A program made the position numbers and the translations under genes. Under the pieces are notes generated by a model. It was not told the origin of the DNA. It did not search any database and saw nothing but the letters and a program-made list of their open reading frames with translations. Below, in pieces: positions 1 to 8,557 of a stretch of DNA of 64,000 nt (its first letter is position 1; every line of letters begins with the position of its first letter). The stretch is from the NCBI RefSeq assembly GCF_005876955.1, contig NZ_SSCL01000012.1, positions 78,105 through 142,104 of the forward strand, read 5' to 3'. This DNA is from Sinomonas gamaensis. GTDB taxonomy: Bacteria; Actinomycetota; Actinomycetes; Actinomycetales; Micrococcaceae.

Positions 1-2
1 TG

Positions 3-50
3 GTGCGGTATAACCACCCGGAACGGCCCGCCGTCGCGGTTGCCGTCTGA
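3..50 (+). CDS. 3' end of a gene cut by the window edge (uncertain)
   Basis: A short open frame runs into the window from the left and stops with TGA at 48-50. Only about 15 residues are visible, rich in valine, alanine and proline at the end. No family can be assigned from this. It may be chance reading frame; the only support is GC-rich third positions. Confidence 0.2.
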   Translation: MRYNHPERPAVAVAV

Positions 51-127
51 TCACGCCATAGGGTCAGCGGAGGTCACGGCCCCGGAGTGGGACCACCGTG
101 AGCGTCGTGGAGGGCATGGCGCTCGGC

Positions 128-652
128 CTACCGGCCACCGCGGGGGAAGAACGGCCGCCTCTGGGATCGAGAAGTCCCAGAGCGCAACGACCGACCGATA
201 TGGGGTGCACGTCCGTCACCGCGCACGCTCCTCCCTCTTCGGCGTGGGAGTGCACCGGCTCGGAGGCCACGAGGGGCTCGTGTGTCCCGCTGCGCTCCGG
301 TGAGCGCCTCGACGCCCGAGCTGACCGTGTCCTTCACCTTGTCCTTGACGCCCCTCAACGCATCGCCGACCGCGGCGAGGGTGGAATTCCTGCCCGTGGG
401 CTTCGCCCTGTCCCTCCCCTTGGGGCCCCCGCCCTTCGCCTTGTCCTTGGCGCTCCTGCCCCTGGCCTTGTCCTTGGTGGGAGCGTTTCCCTCGGAGATG
501 TCGTTGAGCTTCCCGACCAGCCCCTCTATCGAGTCGCCGACCTTGCCGAGGCCGCTGTTCACCAGCGATGACGCGTAGCTGCCAGCGGCATTCTTCAGCC
601 CGCTCAGGTCGAGCTTTCCAGTCAGTGGAAGAGAGCTCCTCTTTTCGTCCAT
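128..652 (-). pseudogene. Truncated SRPBCC-type protein, N-terminal part only
   Basis: The start is well supported by AGGAGG at 663-668, five bases before ATG. Residues 1 to about 110 are rich in Lys, Gly, Ser and Asp, with a segment (residues 15-50) that looks amphipathic and a repeated Lys/Asp/Arg tract around 55-90. Actinobacterial SRPBCC (polyketide-cyclase-like) proteins often carry such a leader before the START-like domain. After about residue 112 the sequence changes to an Arg/Gly/Pro-rich run typical of an out-of-frame read, and no SRPBCC domain follows. I read this as the head of a gene whose catalytic part was lost. Family assignment is from recollection of the leader style and is tentative; a short basic protein is the alternative. 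Confidence 0.4.
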
Positions 653-980
653 GACCGCCTCCTCGCGGCTTACTCTGACATGAGGATCTTGGTGAAGCGG
701 CCCAACTTGTCACGGCGATTGTTCAAGAGGCCCTTGATTGATTCAACGATCGCACAGCCACGCCCCGCTGACTAGGAGACGGTTTGGGGAGGTCGATGGC
801 TGCCCCCCTGACGCCCTGGATGTTCGCGAGGATCCAGATCGGGACCCTATTCGTCGAGCGTCAAGACACCAACGGGCAGCGCAACGCGGATCTGAAATGC
901 GCTGTAGTCTTCCTCCTCGAAGTCGGCTTCCCCGGCTGACCCTCTGGCCCTGCAACGGCGCCGGCTCTAGTATCCGCTTC
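653..980. other. Intergenic stretch with no supported gene
   Basis: About 330 bases between the SRPBCC remnant and the nuclease-like ORF. The ribosome site of the leftward gene lies at 663-668. An open frame continues leftward from the nuclease-like ORF to 738, but its composition there is Arg/Asp-rich and unlike a conserved protein. I see no clear promoter or repeat. Confidence 0.4.
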
Positions 981-1571
981 GTGGACTACATCCCGTCAGA
1001 CCGGGTCTACATCGAGGACGACCTCGGCCTCGACGCCCCATGGCTCGCCGCCCGCCTCCACGACGACCCAGCCCTTCTGTCCCTCAGCGACAACGAGCTC
1101 ACCGTTGTGGACGTCATCCCCTCCGATCGGCCCGAGGCGCTCACCGTGTTCCTCGTCGACGTCGCCTCCGGTATCCGGCATGTAGCCGAGGTGAAGCTCG
1201 GCGACGCCGACCTCCACCAAGTCGTGCGTGTCCTCGAGTTCTGGGCCGACCGCCAGGCCGACCACCCCGACGCCGAGCACCAACCATCCGTCGTCGCCGA
1301 GCACATCACTCCCGAGGTGGCACGCGCGGTGCTCATGGCCCAGGAAGTCGTCCCGGTCGGAGCCTACGAGCTGCACGCGCTCCACGTGGGGGAGGCCGTT
1401 GCCCTCCACACCGAGCCTGTGGAACCTCCAGCCACCGCGGACACCGACTCCGACGAAGAGCTCGCGGCCCTGCTGGCCGACACACTCGAACGCCTCGACC
1501 CCCGGGGTCCCGAACACCACACCGCCCTGCGGCAGCGGATGATCGACCGGCTCAAGCGCGAATCCCCCTGA
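981..1571 (+). CDS. PD-(D/E)XK nuclease-like protein, possibly 5'-truncated
   Basis: Residues 1-90 carry a strand pattern like the NucS/DUF91 nuclease fold: a helix with two Leu/Pro-rich turns, a strand ending near DVIPSD, then FLVD, and an EVKLGDAD motif followed by an acidic helix ending in LEFW. The Asp and the Glu-x-Lys are the expected metal-site elements, but no activity can be claimed. The C-terminal half is acidic and helical. The frame is open up to 738 and other starts exist (ATG 897); GTG 981 is chosen because the sequence upstream does not look like protein. The domain would normally be preceded by more sequence, so a 5' deletion is possible. The surrounding region is sparse and looks eroded. 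Confidence 0.5.
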   Translation: MDYIPSDRVYIEDDLGLDAPWLAARLHDDPALLSLSDNELTVVDVIPSDRPEALTVFLVDVASGIRHVAEVKLGDADLHQVVRVLEFWADRQADHPDAEHQPSVVAEHITPEVARAVLMAQEVVPVGAYELHALHVGEAVALHTEPVEPPATADTDSDEELAALLADTLERLDPRGPEHHTALRQRMIDRLKRESP

Positions 1572-1702
1572 ACAGCCACGCCCCAATGTGACTGGAGGAG
1601 CCTCTTGGGGCGAACCGGTTCGTCAGGAAGGACGCCCCATGCTCCGCGCGCTCACGGGTCTCTCGGAAGATCCGATGGCGAACAGCTGCCCGTACGGCCC
1701 GC

Positions 1703-2164
1703 TCACTCGAAGGAGCTTCTCCGCCGGTCGTTCAGCCGGCTGCTCCATAGATCGGGCACGGCCACCTTGAAGCGCCGACCGGTGACAGTTCTCGGGGCGA
1801 GGCGCACATAATGGGATTTGCTCCCGGGTTCCCACGGCTCAAGCCCGAGGGTGTCAACGGCCGATCGCTCCCCCTGGCTCTCGATCAAAGCCGCGGTGCC
1901 CTTGACCACGACGCTCCAGGCTTCTTCGTCACGGTCGTCGTATCCATCGATCTCGATTGCTGCCTCGGCCCCTTCCATCAGTTCCAGGAGCTTGGTACCG
2001 GCACCGGTGCGGAAGGCGATGGTCCTACGCTCGACAATGAAGTTGATCGGGAAGATCTCGGGGTGCCCGTCAACGACGAGCGCCAGCCTGCCGGTGACCG
2101 TGTTGGCCAGCAGCCTCCAGCATTCATCCAAGGCAAGTTCCCCGGTCTGCGGCGTTGCGTCCAT
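1703..2164 (-). CDS. Pyridoxamine 5'-phosphate oxidase family (PPOX) protein
   Basis: A 153-residue single-domain protein of the split-barrel flavin-binding class, close in layout to the Pyridox_ox_2 / nitroimidazole-reductase-like group: an N-terminal LALDECWRLLANTVTGRLAL segment, then a GHPEIFPINFIV strand pair and a TGAGTKLLEL turn that usually contacts FMN phosphate. Members bind FMN or F420 and reduce small molecules; the substrate here is unknown. Length is normal for the family. It stands alone on the minus strand. No strong ribosome site precedes the ATG, so it may be weakly translated or leaderless. Confidence 0.8.
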   Translation of the reverse strand: MDATPQTGELALDECWRLLANTVTGRLALVVDGHPEIFPINFIVERRTIAFRTGAGTKLLELMEGAEAAIEIDGYDDRDEEAWSVVVKGTAALIESQGERSAVDTLGLEPWEPGSKSHYVRLAPRTVTGRRFKVAVPDLWSSRLNDRRRSSFE

Positions 2165-2585
2165 GAGAACAAATAGTAGGCAGCATGGGCACGCCGCGAT
2201 ACTGGCTGACCGGCTTCTCCTTCCGCCCGACGGTATGGGTCGCTGGGTCTGCGTCTGTCAGCGAGAGTCCCAAGGACAGGCGCCTCCCCTGGAATGGGGG
2301 CTGTGTTGTGAACGGCGGTGCGTCCGTCGGTCGGTCCCGCAGCCTGAGGCCCTTGCTCGGGGAGGAAGGTCGGGCGCACCTCGGCGCATGGGCGGGACCC
2401 GTTGCTGTAAGGGCCAAAGAGTGTTGGGCAGCCCAAGTACCTCCGCCAAGCGTCTCGCCCTCGGGTCGTCGCCAGTAGTGCCACAGGGCCCTGCAGTGGT
2501 GCTCGCAAGCTGAACCCGAGCTCACCGGTCGCGTCCCCTTCGGACTGACCGTCTGCCTTGACCTATCGAGGCCTGCGGCCCGAGA
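2165..2585. other. Long spacer without a supported gene
   Basis: About 420 bases between two divergently placed genes (PPOX leftward, DUF2254 rightward). Open frames on both strands are Arg/Pro/Gly-rich and have no ribosome site, so I do not call them. A TTGACC hexamer near 2558, shortly before the DUF2254 start, could serve as a -35 element. Otherwise nothing stands out. Confidence 0.4.
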
Positions 2586-3899
2586 GTGTCCCATGTGAGG
2601 CGTGAGGCGGTCAAAGAGTACTTGGCCAGTGCCCTGTGGGCGATGCCAACCGCGGCCGTCCTCCTTGCGCTCATCGCGGGGGCGGTTCTGTCGGCGATCC
2701 TGATTGACCCGACATCGCCTCTTGCAGCCCTCCTGTTCCAGGGAACCTCCGACGACGCTCGGAATCTCCTCATCAGCATTGCAAGCACAATGGTCACAGT
2801 CATCGCCCTCGTGCTCGGGCTGACTGTTGTAGCCCTCCAGCTCGCGTCGACCCAGTTCAGCCCCCGGCTGCTGAGGAACTTCCTCCGCGACATTCCCAAC
2901 CAGCTGACCCTGAGCGTCTTCGTCGCGACGTTCGCCTATAGCACGGCAGGGCTCTACACGGTGGGCATCGCGAGCGGCCAGCGCATCGAGAATTACCCGC
3001 GCCTTGCCGTCAGCGGTGCGCTGCTGCTCCTCTTCGCGAGCATGGTCATGCTCGTCTTCTTCGTGCACCATCTCACGCATTCGATCCAGATAGACCAGGT
3101 CATGAAGAGCGTGGAGAAGGCGACCCTGAAGGTGCTCGAGAGCTCCTTCGTCGAGGGCGATCCACACGTGCGCCTGCCAGAACCGCCGCGGGGAGCCACT
3201 GCCTTGCCCGCTGCGAGGTCGGGGTATGTCCAAGCCGTACACGTTGATGCGCTGGTCGGAGTGCTCGAGGAGCTGGGCCTGAACGCCCGGATCGTTCCGA
3301 TGGTCGGCCGCCACGTCGTCGCCGGGGCACCCCTCGCGTGGGTGTGGGGCAGCAAGGACGACGGCGAACGTCCCCTCGCGCCGGAGGCCGTGGCTGAGCT
3401 GCGCCGTGTGCTCTTGCGGAGCGTGCGTGTCGGCTATGAACGCACTCTCGAGCAGGATGTCGCCTTCGGCATTCGGCAGCTCGCCGATATCGCGTCGAAG
3501 GCGCTTTCACCGGCCGTCAACGACCCCTACACCGCGAATCAGGCGGTGGACCACTTGGCCTCTATCCTTTCTGCCCTTGTAGTGCGCCAGCACGGGTCCC
3601 ACGCGGTGAAGGACGCGCAGGGAAAGGTGCGGCTTCATGTGCCCGCGCGGGATTTCGACTACCTTATGGAGCTCGCTCTGGGGCAGGTGCGTCGCTATGG
3701 GGCGAGCGAACCACGTGTGGTCCGTGCCCTTCTCCGGGTGTGTCGCGATCTCGCCTGGTTCAGCGACGAGGTCCATCGCGCCGTCATCCGACGTTACGTA
3801 GAGACACTCCTCGACGACGTCCAGCGCGTGATTCCCCAGACAGCAGACCGCGAGCCTCTGCTCGAGGAGGGAGGCACCGTGCTGGCTGCCCTCGCTTGA
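2586..3899 (+). CDS. DUF2254 family membrane protein
   Basis: A 437-residue protein with the DUF2254 layout: four hydrophobic segments in the first 165 residues (about 15-40, 60-85, 105-130, 145-165), including the conserved stretch LQLASTQFSPRLLRNF after the second, and a soluble C-terminal half with PPRG, RQLADIASKALSPAVNDPYT and related conserved pieces. The family is an inner-membrane protein of unknown function. Start is GTG; a second in-frame GTG lies nine bases on. It is convergent with the K+/H+ antiporter that follows, ending 31 bases from it, so the two are not an operon. Confidence 0.85.
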   Translation: MSHVRREAVKEYLASALWAMPTAAVLLALIAGAVLSAILIDPTSPLAALLFQGTSDDARNLLISIASTMVTVIALVLGLTVVALQLASTQFSPRLLRNFLRDIPNQLTLSVFVATFAYSTAGLYTVGIASGQRIENYPRLAVSGALLLLFASMVMLVFFVHHLTHSIQIDQVMKSVEKATLKVLESSFVEGDPHVRLPEPPRGATALPAARSGYVQAVHVDALVGVLEELGLNARIVPMVGRHVVAGAPLAWVWGSKDDGERPLAPEAVAELRRVLLRSVRVGYERTLEQDVAFGIRQLADIASKALSPAVNDPYTANQAVDHLASILSALVVRQHGSHAVKDAQGKVRLHVPARDFDYLMELALGQVRRYGASEPRVVRALLRVCRDLAWFSDEVHRAVIRRYVETLLDDVQRVIPQTADREPLLEEGGTVLAALA

Positions 3900-3930
3900 C
3901 TGCCCACAAGCAAGCCCCGGGTCAGAGGAA

Positions 3931-5397
3931 TCATTGGGGTCGCGTGAATAGCTTCTCGGGATGGGTCGGTTCGTCAGGGTCGACCTGCACCAGCACCTCG
4001 TCGCCGGCGGCCAGGACGGTTGAAGGGTGCACTTGAATGGATCTGCCGTTGCGGAGGATGAAGCTGATCCAAATGTCGTCGCCGAGCCCGAGGTCACGTA
4101 TCGCTCTCCCGTCGGCCTGCGCTCCTGAAGCGACCCGGTAGCGTTCTAGGCCCTGCGGAGGCTCCGTGAACCGCAGTCCCAAGCCCCATGGCGTGGGTTC
4201 GACTGTGTGCATCGGGATTCTGCAGCGGGCGGCCACCCAGGGGACAAGGCCCCCTTGGACCAGGACCGAGAAGGCCACGACGATGAAGATGACGTCGTAG
4301 ATGCGCGTGGTCCCGGGCATGCCCGAGCTGAAGACGAAGGTCCCCAGGAGGATGGGCACGGCTCCCTTGAGCCCAGCCCACAGCACGAATGCTCGTTCCC
4401 CAGGCCTGAGCTTGACCGGTATCAGAGCAAGCCCAACGAGCACCGGGCGGATGACGAGGGTGAGGGCAATCGCCATCCCGAGTCCGATCAGCCACGCGTT
4501 GCGGTCGGGCAGCGTTCCCAAGTTGACGGTGAGCCCGAGGAGGACGAAGACCACGATCTCTGCGATGCTCGAGAGGGACGCGTGGAAGCGCCTGATGTCG
4601 CCCTTGTAGGGAGCCGCCTCGTCGCCGATCATGATCCCGGCGATGAAGACGGCGAGGAATCCCGAGCCGTGGGCGACCGTGGCGATGCCGTAGAGCGCGA
4701 GGGCCCCGGCCAAGGTGCGCAGGGCGTACAGTCCCTCGTTGGGCAACTGGACCCGGCGCATGAAGACCAGCAGCAGCCGGCCGCCGCTGATCCCGACGGC
4801 GCCGCCGACGGCCATCTGAAGGGCGAAGTTGGCGATCGCCCCGCCCACGTCGATTCCGCCGGCGCCGCTGGTGGCGGCCAGGATGCTGACCATGAGGGCA
4901 ATGCCCACGGGGTCGTTGGCGCCTGACTCGCCTTCGAGGATGACTCCGGTGCGGCCCGTGACCTCACGACGGCCGAGCACCGAGAACACCACGGCCGGGT
5001 CGGTCGGCGACAGCGCAGTCCCGATCACCAGGGATGCGGACCAGTCGAGTCCGAACAGCCAGTGCGCGGCCGCAGCGAGCCCGCCCGCGGTCGCGAAGGT
5101 CCCCACGACCCCGATCCACACGATCGGGAAGGCCGAGGAGCGGAACCGCGCCCACCCGATGTGCATCCCCCCGTCGAAGAGCACCACCGCCAGGGCGACG
5201 GTCACCACCCGCTGGACCGCCGTAGTGGAAACCTGCCCGAGCGAGGGGAACACATACGAGGCCGCAGCGGCGCACACGAGGAAGAGCACCGGGGCGGGGA
5301 TGAGCAGCCGCGCGCTGATGCGATTCGAAAGCACCGCGGCGAGGGCCGCGAGGGCCACCACCAGGATCACCAGCCCGAACGGGCCAACATCCTCCAA
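3931..5397 (-). CDS. CPA1-type potassium/proton antiporter with TrkA_C domain
   Basis: A 488-residue antiporter with about 12 membrane segments in residues 5-390 and a cytoplasmic TrkA_C (RCK_C) domain at about 400-480. The segment SPTDPAVVFSVLG and the following EGESGANDPVGIAL hold the Asp residues used for cation/proton exchange in CPA1/NhaP-type transporters. Layout and length match K+/H+ antiporters of the NhaP2/CvrA group. The start is TTG at 5395-5397, preceded at good spacing by GGAGG near 5405-5412; an ATG just inside is out of frame. The C-terminal domain likely senses nucleotides or ions. The ion actually moved is inferred from architecture. Confidence 0.88.
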   Translation of the reverse strand: MEDVGPFGLVILVVALAALAAVLSNRISARLLIPAPVLFLVCAAAASYVFPSLGQVSTTAVQRVVTVALAVVLFDGGMHIGWARFRSSAFPIVWIGVVGTFATAGGLAAAAHWLFGLDWSASLVIGTALSPTDPAVVFSVLGRREVTGRTGVILEGESGANDPVGIALMVSILAATSGAGGIDVGGAIANFALQMAVGGAVGISGGRLLLVFMRRVQLPNEGLYALRTLAGALALYGIATVAHGSGFLAVFIAGIMIGDEAAPYKGDIRRFHASLSSIAEIVVFVLLGLTVNLGTLPDRNAWLIGLGMAIALTLVIRPVLVGLALIPVKLRPGERAFVLWAGLKGAVPILLGTFVFSSGMPGTTRIYDVIFIVVAFSVLVQGGLVPWVAARCRIPMHTVEPTPWGLGLRFTEPPQGLERYRVASGAQADGRAIRDLGLGDDIWISFILRNGRSIQVHPSTVLAAGDEVLVQVDPDEPTHPEKLFTRPQ

Positions 5398-5534
5398 TTC
5401 CGGGCCTCCTTCTCAGCGCCCCATGCTCGACCAGTGCGCAGGCGATTGCATGGAATCCGCTAACAGCCAACCGTACGCCGGGACCTTGCCGCCGTGCGCG
5501 ACGCCGATCTCCCGCTGGTGCCGGAAGCTCTGTC

Positions 5535-5549
5535 TTCCGCTGGATGGAA
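5535..5549. promoter_or_regulatory. Candidate IclR operator upstream of the first HD gene
   Basis: The 15-mer TTCCGCTGGATGGAA is an imperfect palindrome with TTCC/GGAA ends and matches 12 of 15 positions of the perfect palindrome at 7124-7138. It lies about 45 bases before the GTG of the HD gene, which heads the unit carrying the IclR gene. Placement fits autoregulation by that IclR protein. Binding is inferred. Confidence 0.45.
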
Positions 5550-5593
5550 GCCGGCTCTGGCGCCCGGGGCTGCCGCCCCGTTCCACTTGACCT

Positions 5594-6292
5594 GTGTCCT
5601 CCAAGCTGTCCCCCGCCGCCAACTGCCTCGGCCGCGACCTCGCCTCCCACGTCCCGTCCGAAGCCGAGGGCGTCCTGTCCCTCGGCGAGGAACTCGGAGG
5701 CGAGCTCGCGCGGATCTGGCCTCTGGCAGTCCGGCACCTGAGGGTCCGCAGCAACGATGCCCATACCCTGTACGCCGTGGCGATTGCCCGGTCACTGCTC
5801 GCTGCGCACCCTGAGGCGGATGCCAGCGTGGTGCTTCCCGCGATCATGCTGCATGACGTGGGATGGTCGGAAGTGCCTCCGGACGAAGTGCTCGAGGCGA
5901 TAGCCCCCGGCGGAGGCCGCCCGGACCTCGTCCTCCTCCACGAGAAGGAAGGAGCCAGGCTGGCCTCGGGGATTCTGTCCGCGGCGGGCATCGGTGGAGA
6001 GCGCGCGGCGAGGATCCTGGAGATCATCGACGGCCACGACTCGAGGCACGAGGCGCTCTCGATCGAGGATGCGATCGTCAAGGACGCGGACAAGACGTGG
6101 CGCCTCACTCCCCACGGGCTCGACACGGTCATGGACTGGTTCGGCCTGGACCGCGCCGCCGCCCTGCGGCTGTGCAGCTCTCGCGTCCACGCGCACCTGT
6201 TCACCGACGCCGCCAAGGCCCTCGCCCGCGGGCTCGCAGCGATCGAGTCGGCGAACCTCTGGGACGAGCGCAGAGCACTAGAGTTGCCCTGA
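5594..6292 (+). CDS. HD-domain phosphohydrolase (CreD-like paralogue 1)
   Basis: A 232-residue HD-superfamily protein. Residues His87-Asp88 in MLHDVGW form the signature pair; DGHD (about 150) and KDADKTWR (about 170) supply further ligands. It shares layout and these motifs with the HD gene at 14020 in the same cluster, so it looks like a paralogue of the CreD phosphohydrolase type, which removes the phosphate from phosphorylated aromatic intermediates in the 4-cresol pathway. Start is GTG 5594, with no strong ribosome site. The IclR gene follows after 31 bases and is probably cotranscribed. Why the cluster has two is unknown: different substrate or timing are options. Confidence 0.75.
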   Translation: MSSKLSPAANCLGRDLASHVPSEAEGVLSLGEELGGELARIWPLAVRHLRVRSNDAHTLYAVAIARSLLAAHPEADASVVLPAIMLHDVGWSEVPPDEVLEAIAPGGGRPDLVLLHEKEGARLASGILSAAGIGGERAARILEIIDGHDSRHEALSIEDAIVKDADKTWRLTPHGLDTVMDWFGLDRAAALRLCSSRVHAHLFTDAAKALARGLAAIESANLWDERRALELP

Positions 6293-6323
6293 CCGGGTCC
6301 GCATCGTGGCATGAGGAGGCAGT

Positions 6324-7115
6324 ATGGCGGGCGGGAGCAGCGAGCCGGGCCGCAGCGTCGCCTCCAAGCTGCTCGCGCTCCTGTTCGCGTTCGAATCCGG
6401 CCGGCGGTCGATGAGCCTCACTGAGCTCGCCGAAGCCGCCCAATTGCCGCTGACCACCACGCACCGGCTCGTCGGCGAGCTCGTCGAGTCGGGGGCCCTC
6501 GCGCGCGATCCGCAGGGCCGCATCCAGCTCGGAATCCGACTCTGGGAGCTGGGGCAGAACGCCGGCCGGGCCCTGCGGGACACGGCCAGGCCCTACCTCC
6601 AGGATCTCTTCTCGCTCACCGGGGAGACCGCGCACCTCGCGATCCGCGAGGGCCACGAGGTCCTGTACATCGACCGCATCTACGGCACCAAGCGGGTGCC
6701 GCGCGCCTCCCGGGTAGGCGGCAGGCTGCCCATGCACGCCACCGCTGTGGGCAAGGTGATTCTCGCCTTCGAGGAGGACTGGGTCCGCGAGGCCTACTTC
6801 AACCGCCACCTAGAGCAGCCCACCGCGTACACCCATGTGAACGCGGCCCGGCTCGCCGAAGAGCTCGTTCAGATCCGGGAGCAGGGCTATGCGACGACGG
6901 CGGAGGAAGTGCGCCTTGGCTCGGCGTCGGTCGCCGTCCCTGTTTTCCACACGGGCCGGATCGGTGCAGGCCTGGGTCTCGTGGTGCTCTCCTCTCAAGC
7001 GGGCACGATGCTCCGCTATCTGCCCACCCTTCGCGGTATTTCGGCGCAGATCGAGCGGGCGACGGCGCACATCCCCTTGGAGACGCTGCGCGCCAATGCC
7101 GGGCTTGGCCGATAG
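6324..7115 (+). CDS. IclR family transcriptional regulator
   Basis: A 263-residue regulator with an N-terminal winged helix-turn-helix (about residues 10-70; SLTELAEAAQLPLTTTHRLV is the HTH) and a C-terminal IclR effector domain (about 80-255; MHATAVGKVILAF and GLGLVVLS are typical). GAGGAGG sits just before the ATG. It lies between the first HD gene and the P450 gene and is the only regulator in the cluster, so it probably controls it in response to an aromatic substrate or intermediate. Two similar palindromes, at 5535 and 7124, are the likely binding sites. Whether it activates or represses cannot be read from sequence. Confidence 0.9.
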   Translation: MAGGSSEPGRSVASKLLALLFAFESGRRSMSLTELAEAAQLPLTTTHRLVGELVESGALARDPQGRIQLGIRLWELGQNAGRALRDTARPYLQDLFSLTGETAHLAIREGHEVLYIDRIYGTKRVPRASRVGGRLPMHATAVGKVILAFEEDWVREAYFNRHLEQPTAYTHVNAARLAEELVQIREQGYATTAEEVRLGSASVAVPVFHTGRIGAGLGLVVLSSQAGTMLRYLPTLRGISAQIERATAHIPLETLRANAGLGR

Positions 7116-7123
7116 CAATCCAC

Positions 7124-7138
7124 TTCCACTGAGTGGAA
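7124..7138. promoter_or_regulatory. Perfect 15-bp palindrome, candidate IclR operator
   Basis: TTCCACT, a central G, then AGTGGAA: a perfect palindrome in the spacer between the IclR gene and the P450 gene, 103 bases before the P450 start. IclR-type regulators commonly bind TTCC/GGAA-ended palindromes. A near copy precedes the HD gene at 5535. Confidence 0.6.
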
Positions 7139-7240
7139 GGAGGGACAGAGCTTCCGCGCGTGATTCCGGCCACACTGGAGCAGATGCACCGGCAGGACCA
7201 CCGAGCCGCTGCCACAGGTCACGGAACCATAGGAGAACTG

Positions 7241-8557
7241 ATGTCACTGTCGACTCAGGGAACGGGATGCCCCTTCGGCTTCGGAGCGGAATCGTCGATG
7301 GCCACGGGAACGGCTCCCGCTGACGTGTCTTCCCCAGACCGCGCCCACCACGGCTACGAGCCGTTCCAGATGAAGGACCCTTTCCCGGCTTACGCCCGCC
7401 TCCGGGCCGAGGAGCCGGTCATGTACGACGAGCGGATCGACTACTACGTTGTGACGCGCTACGACGACATCAAAGCCGTCTTCGAGGACTGGGAGACCTT
7501 CTCCTCCGAGAACGCCCAGGCGCCGGTCCGCAAGCGCGGTCCGCAAGCCACGCAGATCATGAACGAGGGCGGTTTCACCGCCTATTCGGGCCTCTCCGCC
7601 CGAATCCCCCCGGAGCACACGCGCATCCGCGGGATCGTCCAAAAGGCCTTCACGCCGCGGCGCTACAAGGCCCTCGAGCCCTTCATCCGCGCGAACGTCG
7701 CGCAGCGGCTCGACGCGATGCTCGCCCGGGACACAGGGCACGGGGAGATCGTCCGGGATCTCGCCTACGAGGTTCCTACCATCACGATCCTCACGCTCAT
7801 CGGCGAAGACCTCGCCCGGATCGACGACTACAAGCGCTGGTCCGACTCGCGCGCCGCCATGACGTGGGGCGATCTGGGCGACGAGGAGCAGATCCCCCAC
7901 GCCCATAACTTGGTCGATTACTGGCAGGCGTGCCTCGCCTTGGTCGAGAAGGCGCACCGGGAAGGCGGCGACAACCTCGTCGCTGATCTTGTGAAGGCCC
8001 AGCAGGATGGCGCCGAGATCTCCGACCACGAGATCGCCTCGGTGGCCTACAGCCTCCTGTTCGCGGGCCACGAGACCACGACGACACTGATCTCCAACGC
8101 GCTGCGCCTCCTGGCCGCAGACCCGGCAACCTGGGCCAAGCTCGTCGAGGACCCGAAGAGGATTCCCGGTGCGATCGACGAGGTGCTCCGCTACTCCGGC
8201 TCGATCGTGGCCTGGCGGCGCAAGGCCCTCAAGGACGCCGAGATCGGCGGCGTAAAGATCCCGGCAGGAGCAGGCATCCTGCTCGTCATGGGCTCCGCCA
8301 ACCGTGACGAGAGCAAGTTCGAGGAGCCGGAGGTCTTCGACATCGCCCGCCCGAACGCCCGCGAGCACCTCTCGTTCGGCTTCGGAATCCACTACTGCCT
8401 CGGCAACATGCTCGCCAAGCTCCAGACGAAGATCGCCCTCGAGGAGGCCACGTCGAAGCTGCCCCACCTGAGGGTGGACGACCCCGAGAGCATCGAATTC
8501 CGAGAGAACCTCTCCTTCCGCGTCCCCATCGCGGTTCCCGTCAGCTGGACCGAGTGA
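7241..8557 (+). CDS. creJ: Cytochrome P450 (CreJ-like)
   Basis: A 438-residue bacterial class I P450. Visible motifs: the I-helix FAGHETTTT at about residues 272-280, the K-helix EVLRY (about 312-316), and the heme loop FGFGIHYCLG with Cys386 as heme ligand. ATG 7241 is chosen because AGGAGA lies directly upstream; an in-frame GTG at 7133 would add 36 residues that cover the operator. It overlaps the next gene by GTGA. The gene set around it (ferredoxin, reductase, PEP-synthase-like pair, HD phosphohydrolase) matches CreJEF of C. glutamicum, where the P450 oxidises the aryl methyl of 4-cresyl phosphate stepwise to the acid. The substrate here is inferred from context. Confidence 0.85.
   Translation: MSLSTQGTGCPFGFGAESSMATGTAPADVSSPDRAHHGYEPFQMKDPFPAYARLRAEEPVMYDERIDYYVVTRYDDIKAVFEDWETFSSENAQAPVRKRGPQATQIMNEGGFTAYSGLSARIPPEHTRIRGIVQKAFTPRRYKALEPFIRANVAQRLDAMLARDTGHGEIVRDLAYEVPTITILTLIGEDLARIDDYKRWSDSRAAMTWGDLGDEEQIPHAHNLVDYWQACLALVEKAHREGGDNLVADLVKAQQDGAEISDHEIASVAYSLLFAGHETTTTLISNALRLLAADPATWAKLVEDPKRIPGAIDEVLRYSGSIVAWRRKALKDAEIGGVKIPAGAGILLVMGSANRDESKFEEPEVFDIARPNAREHLSFGFGIHYCLGNMLAKLQTKIALEEATSKLPHLRVDDPESIEFRENLSFRVPIAVPVSWTE

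Noticed and set aside
616..630. TTCCAGTCAGTGGAA palindrome inside the SRPBCC remnant
   Set aside because: It resembles the IclR palindromes but lies inside coding sequence near a leftward gene start with no matching cluster nearby; likely chance.
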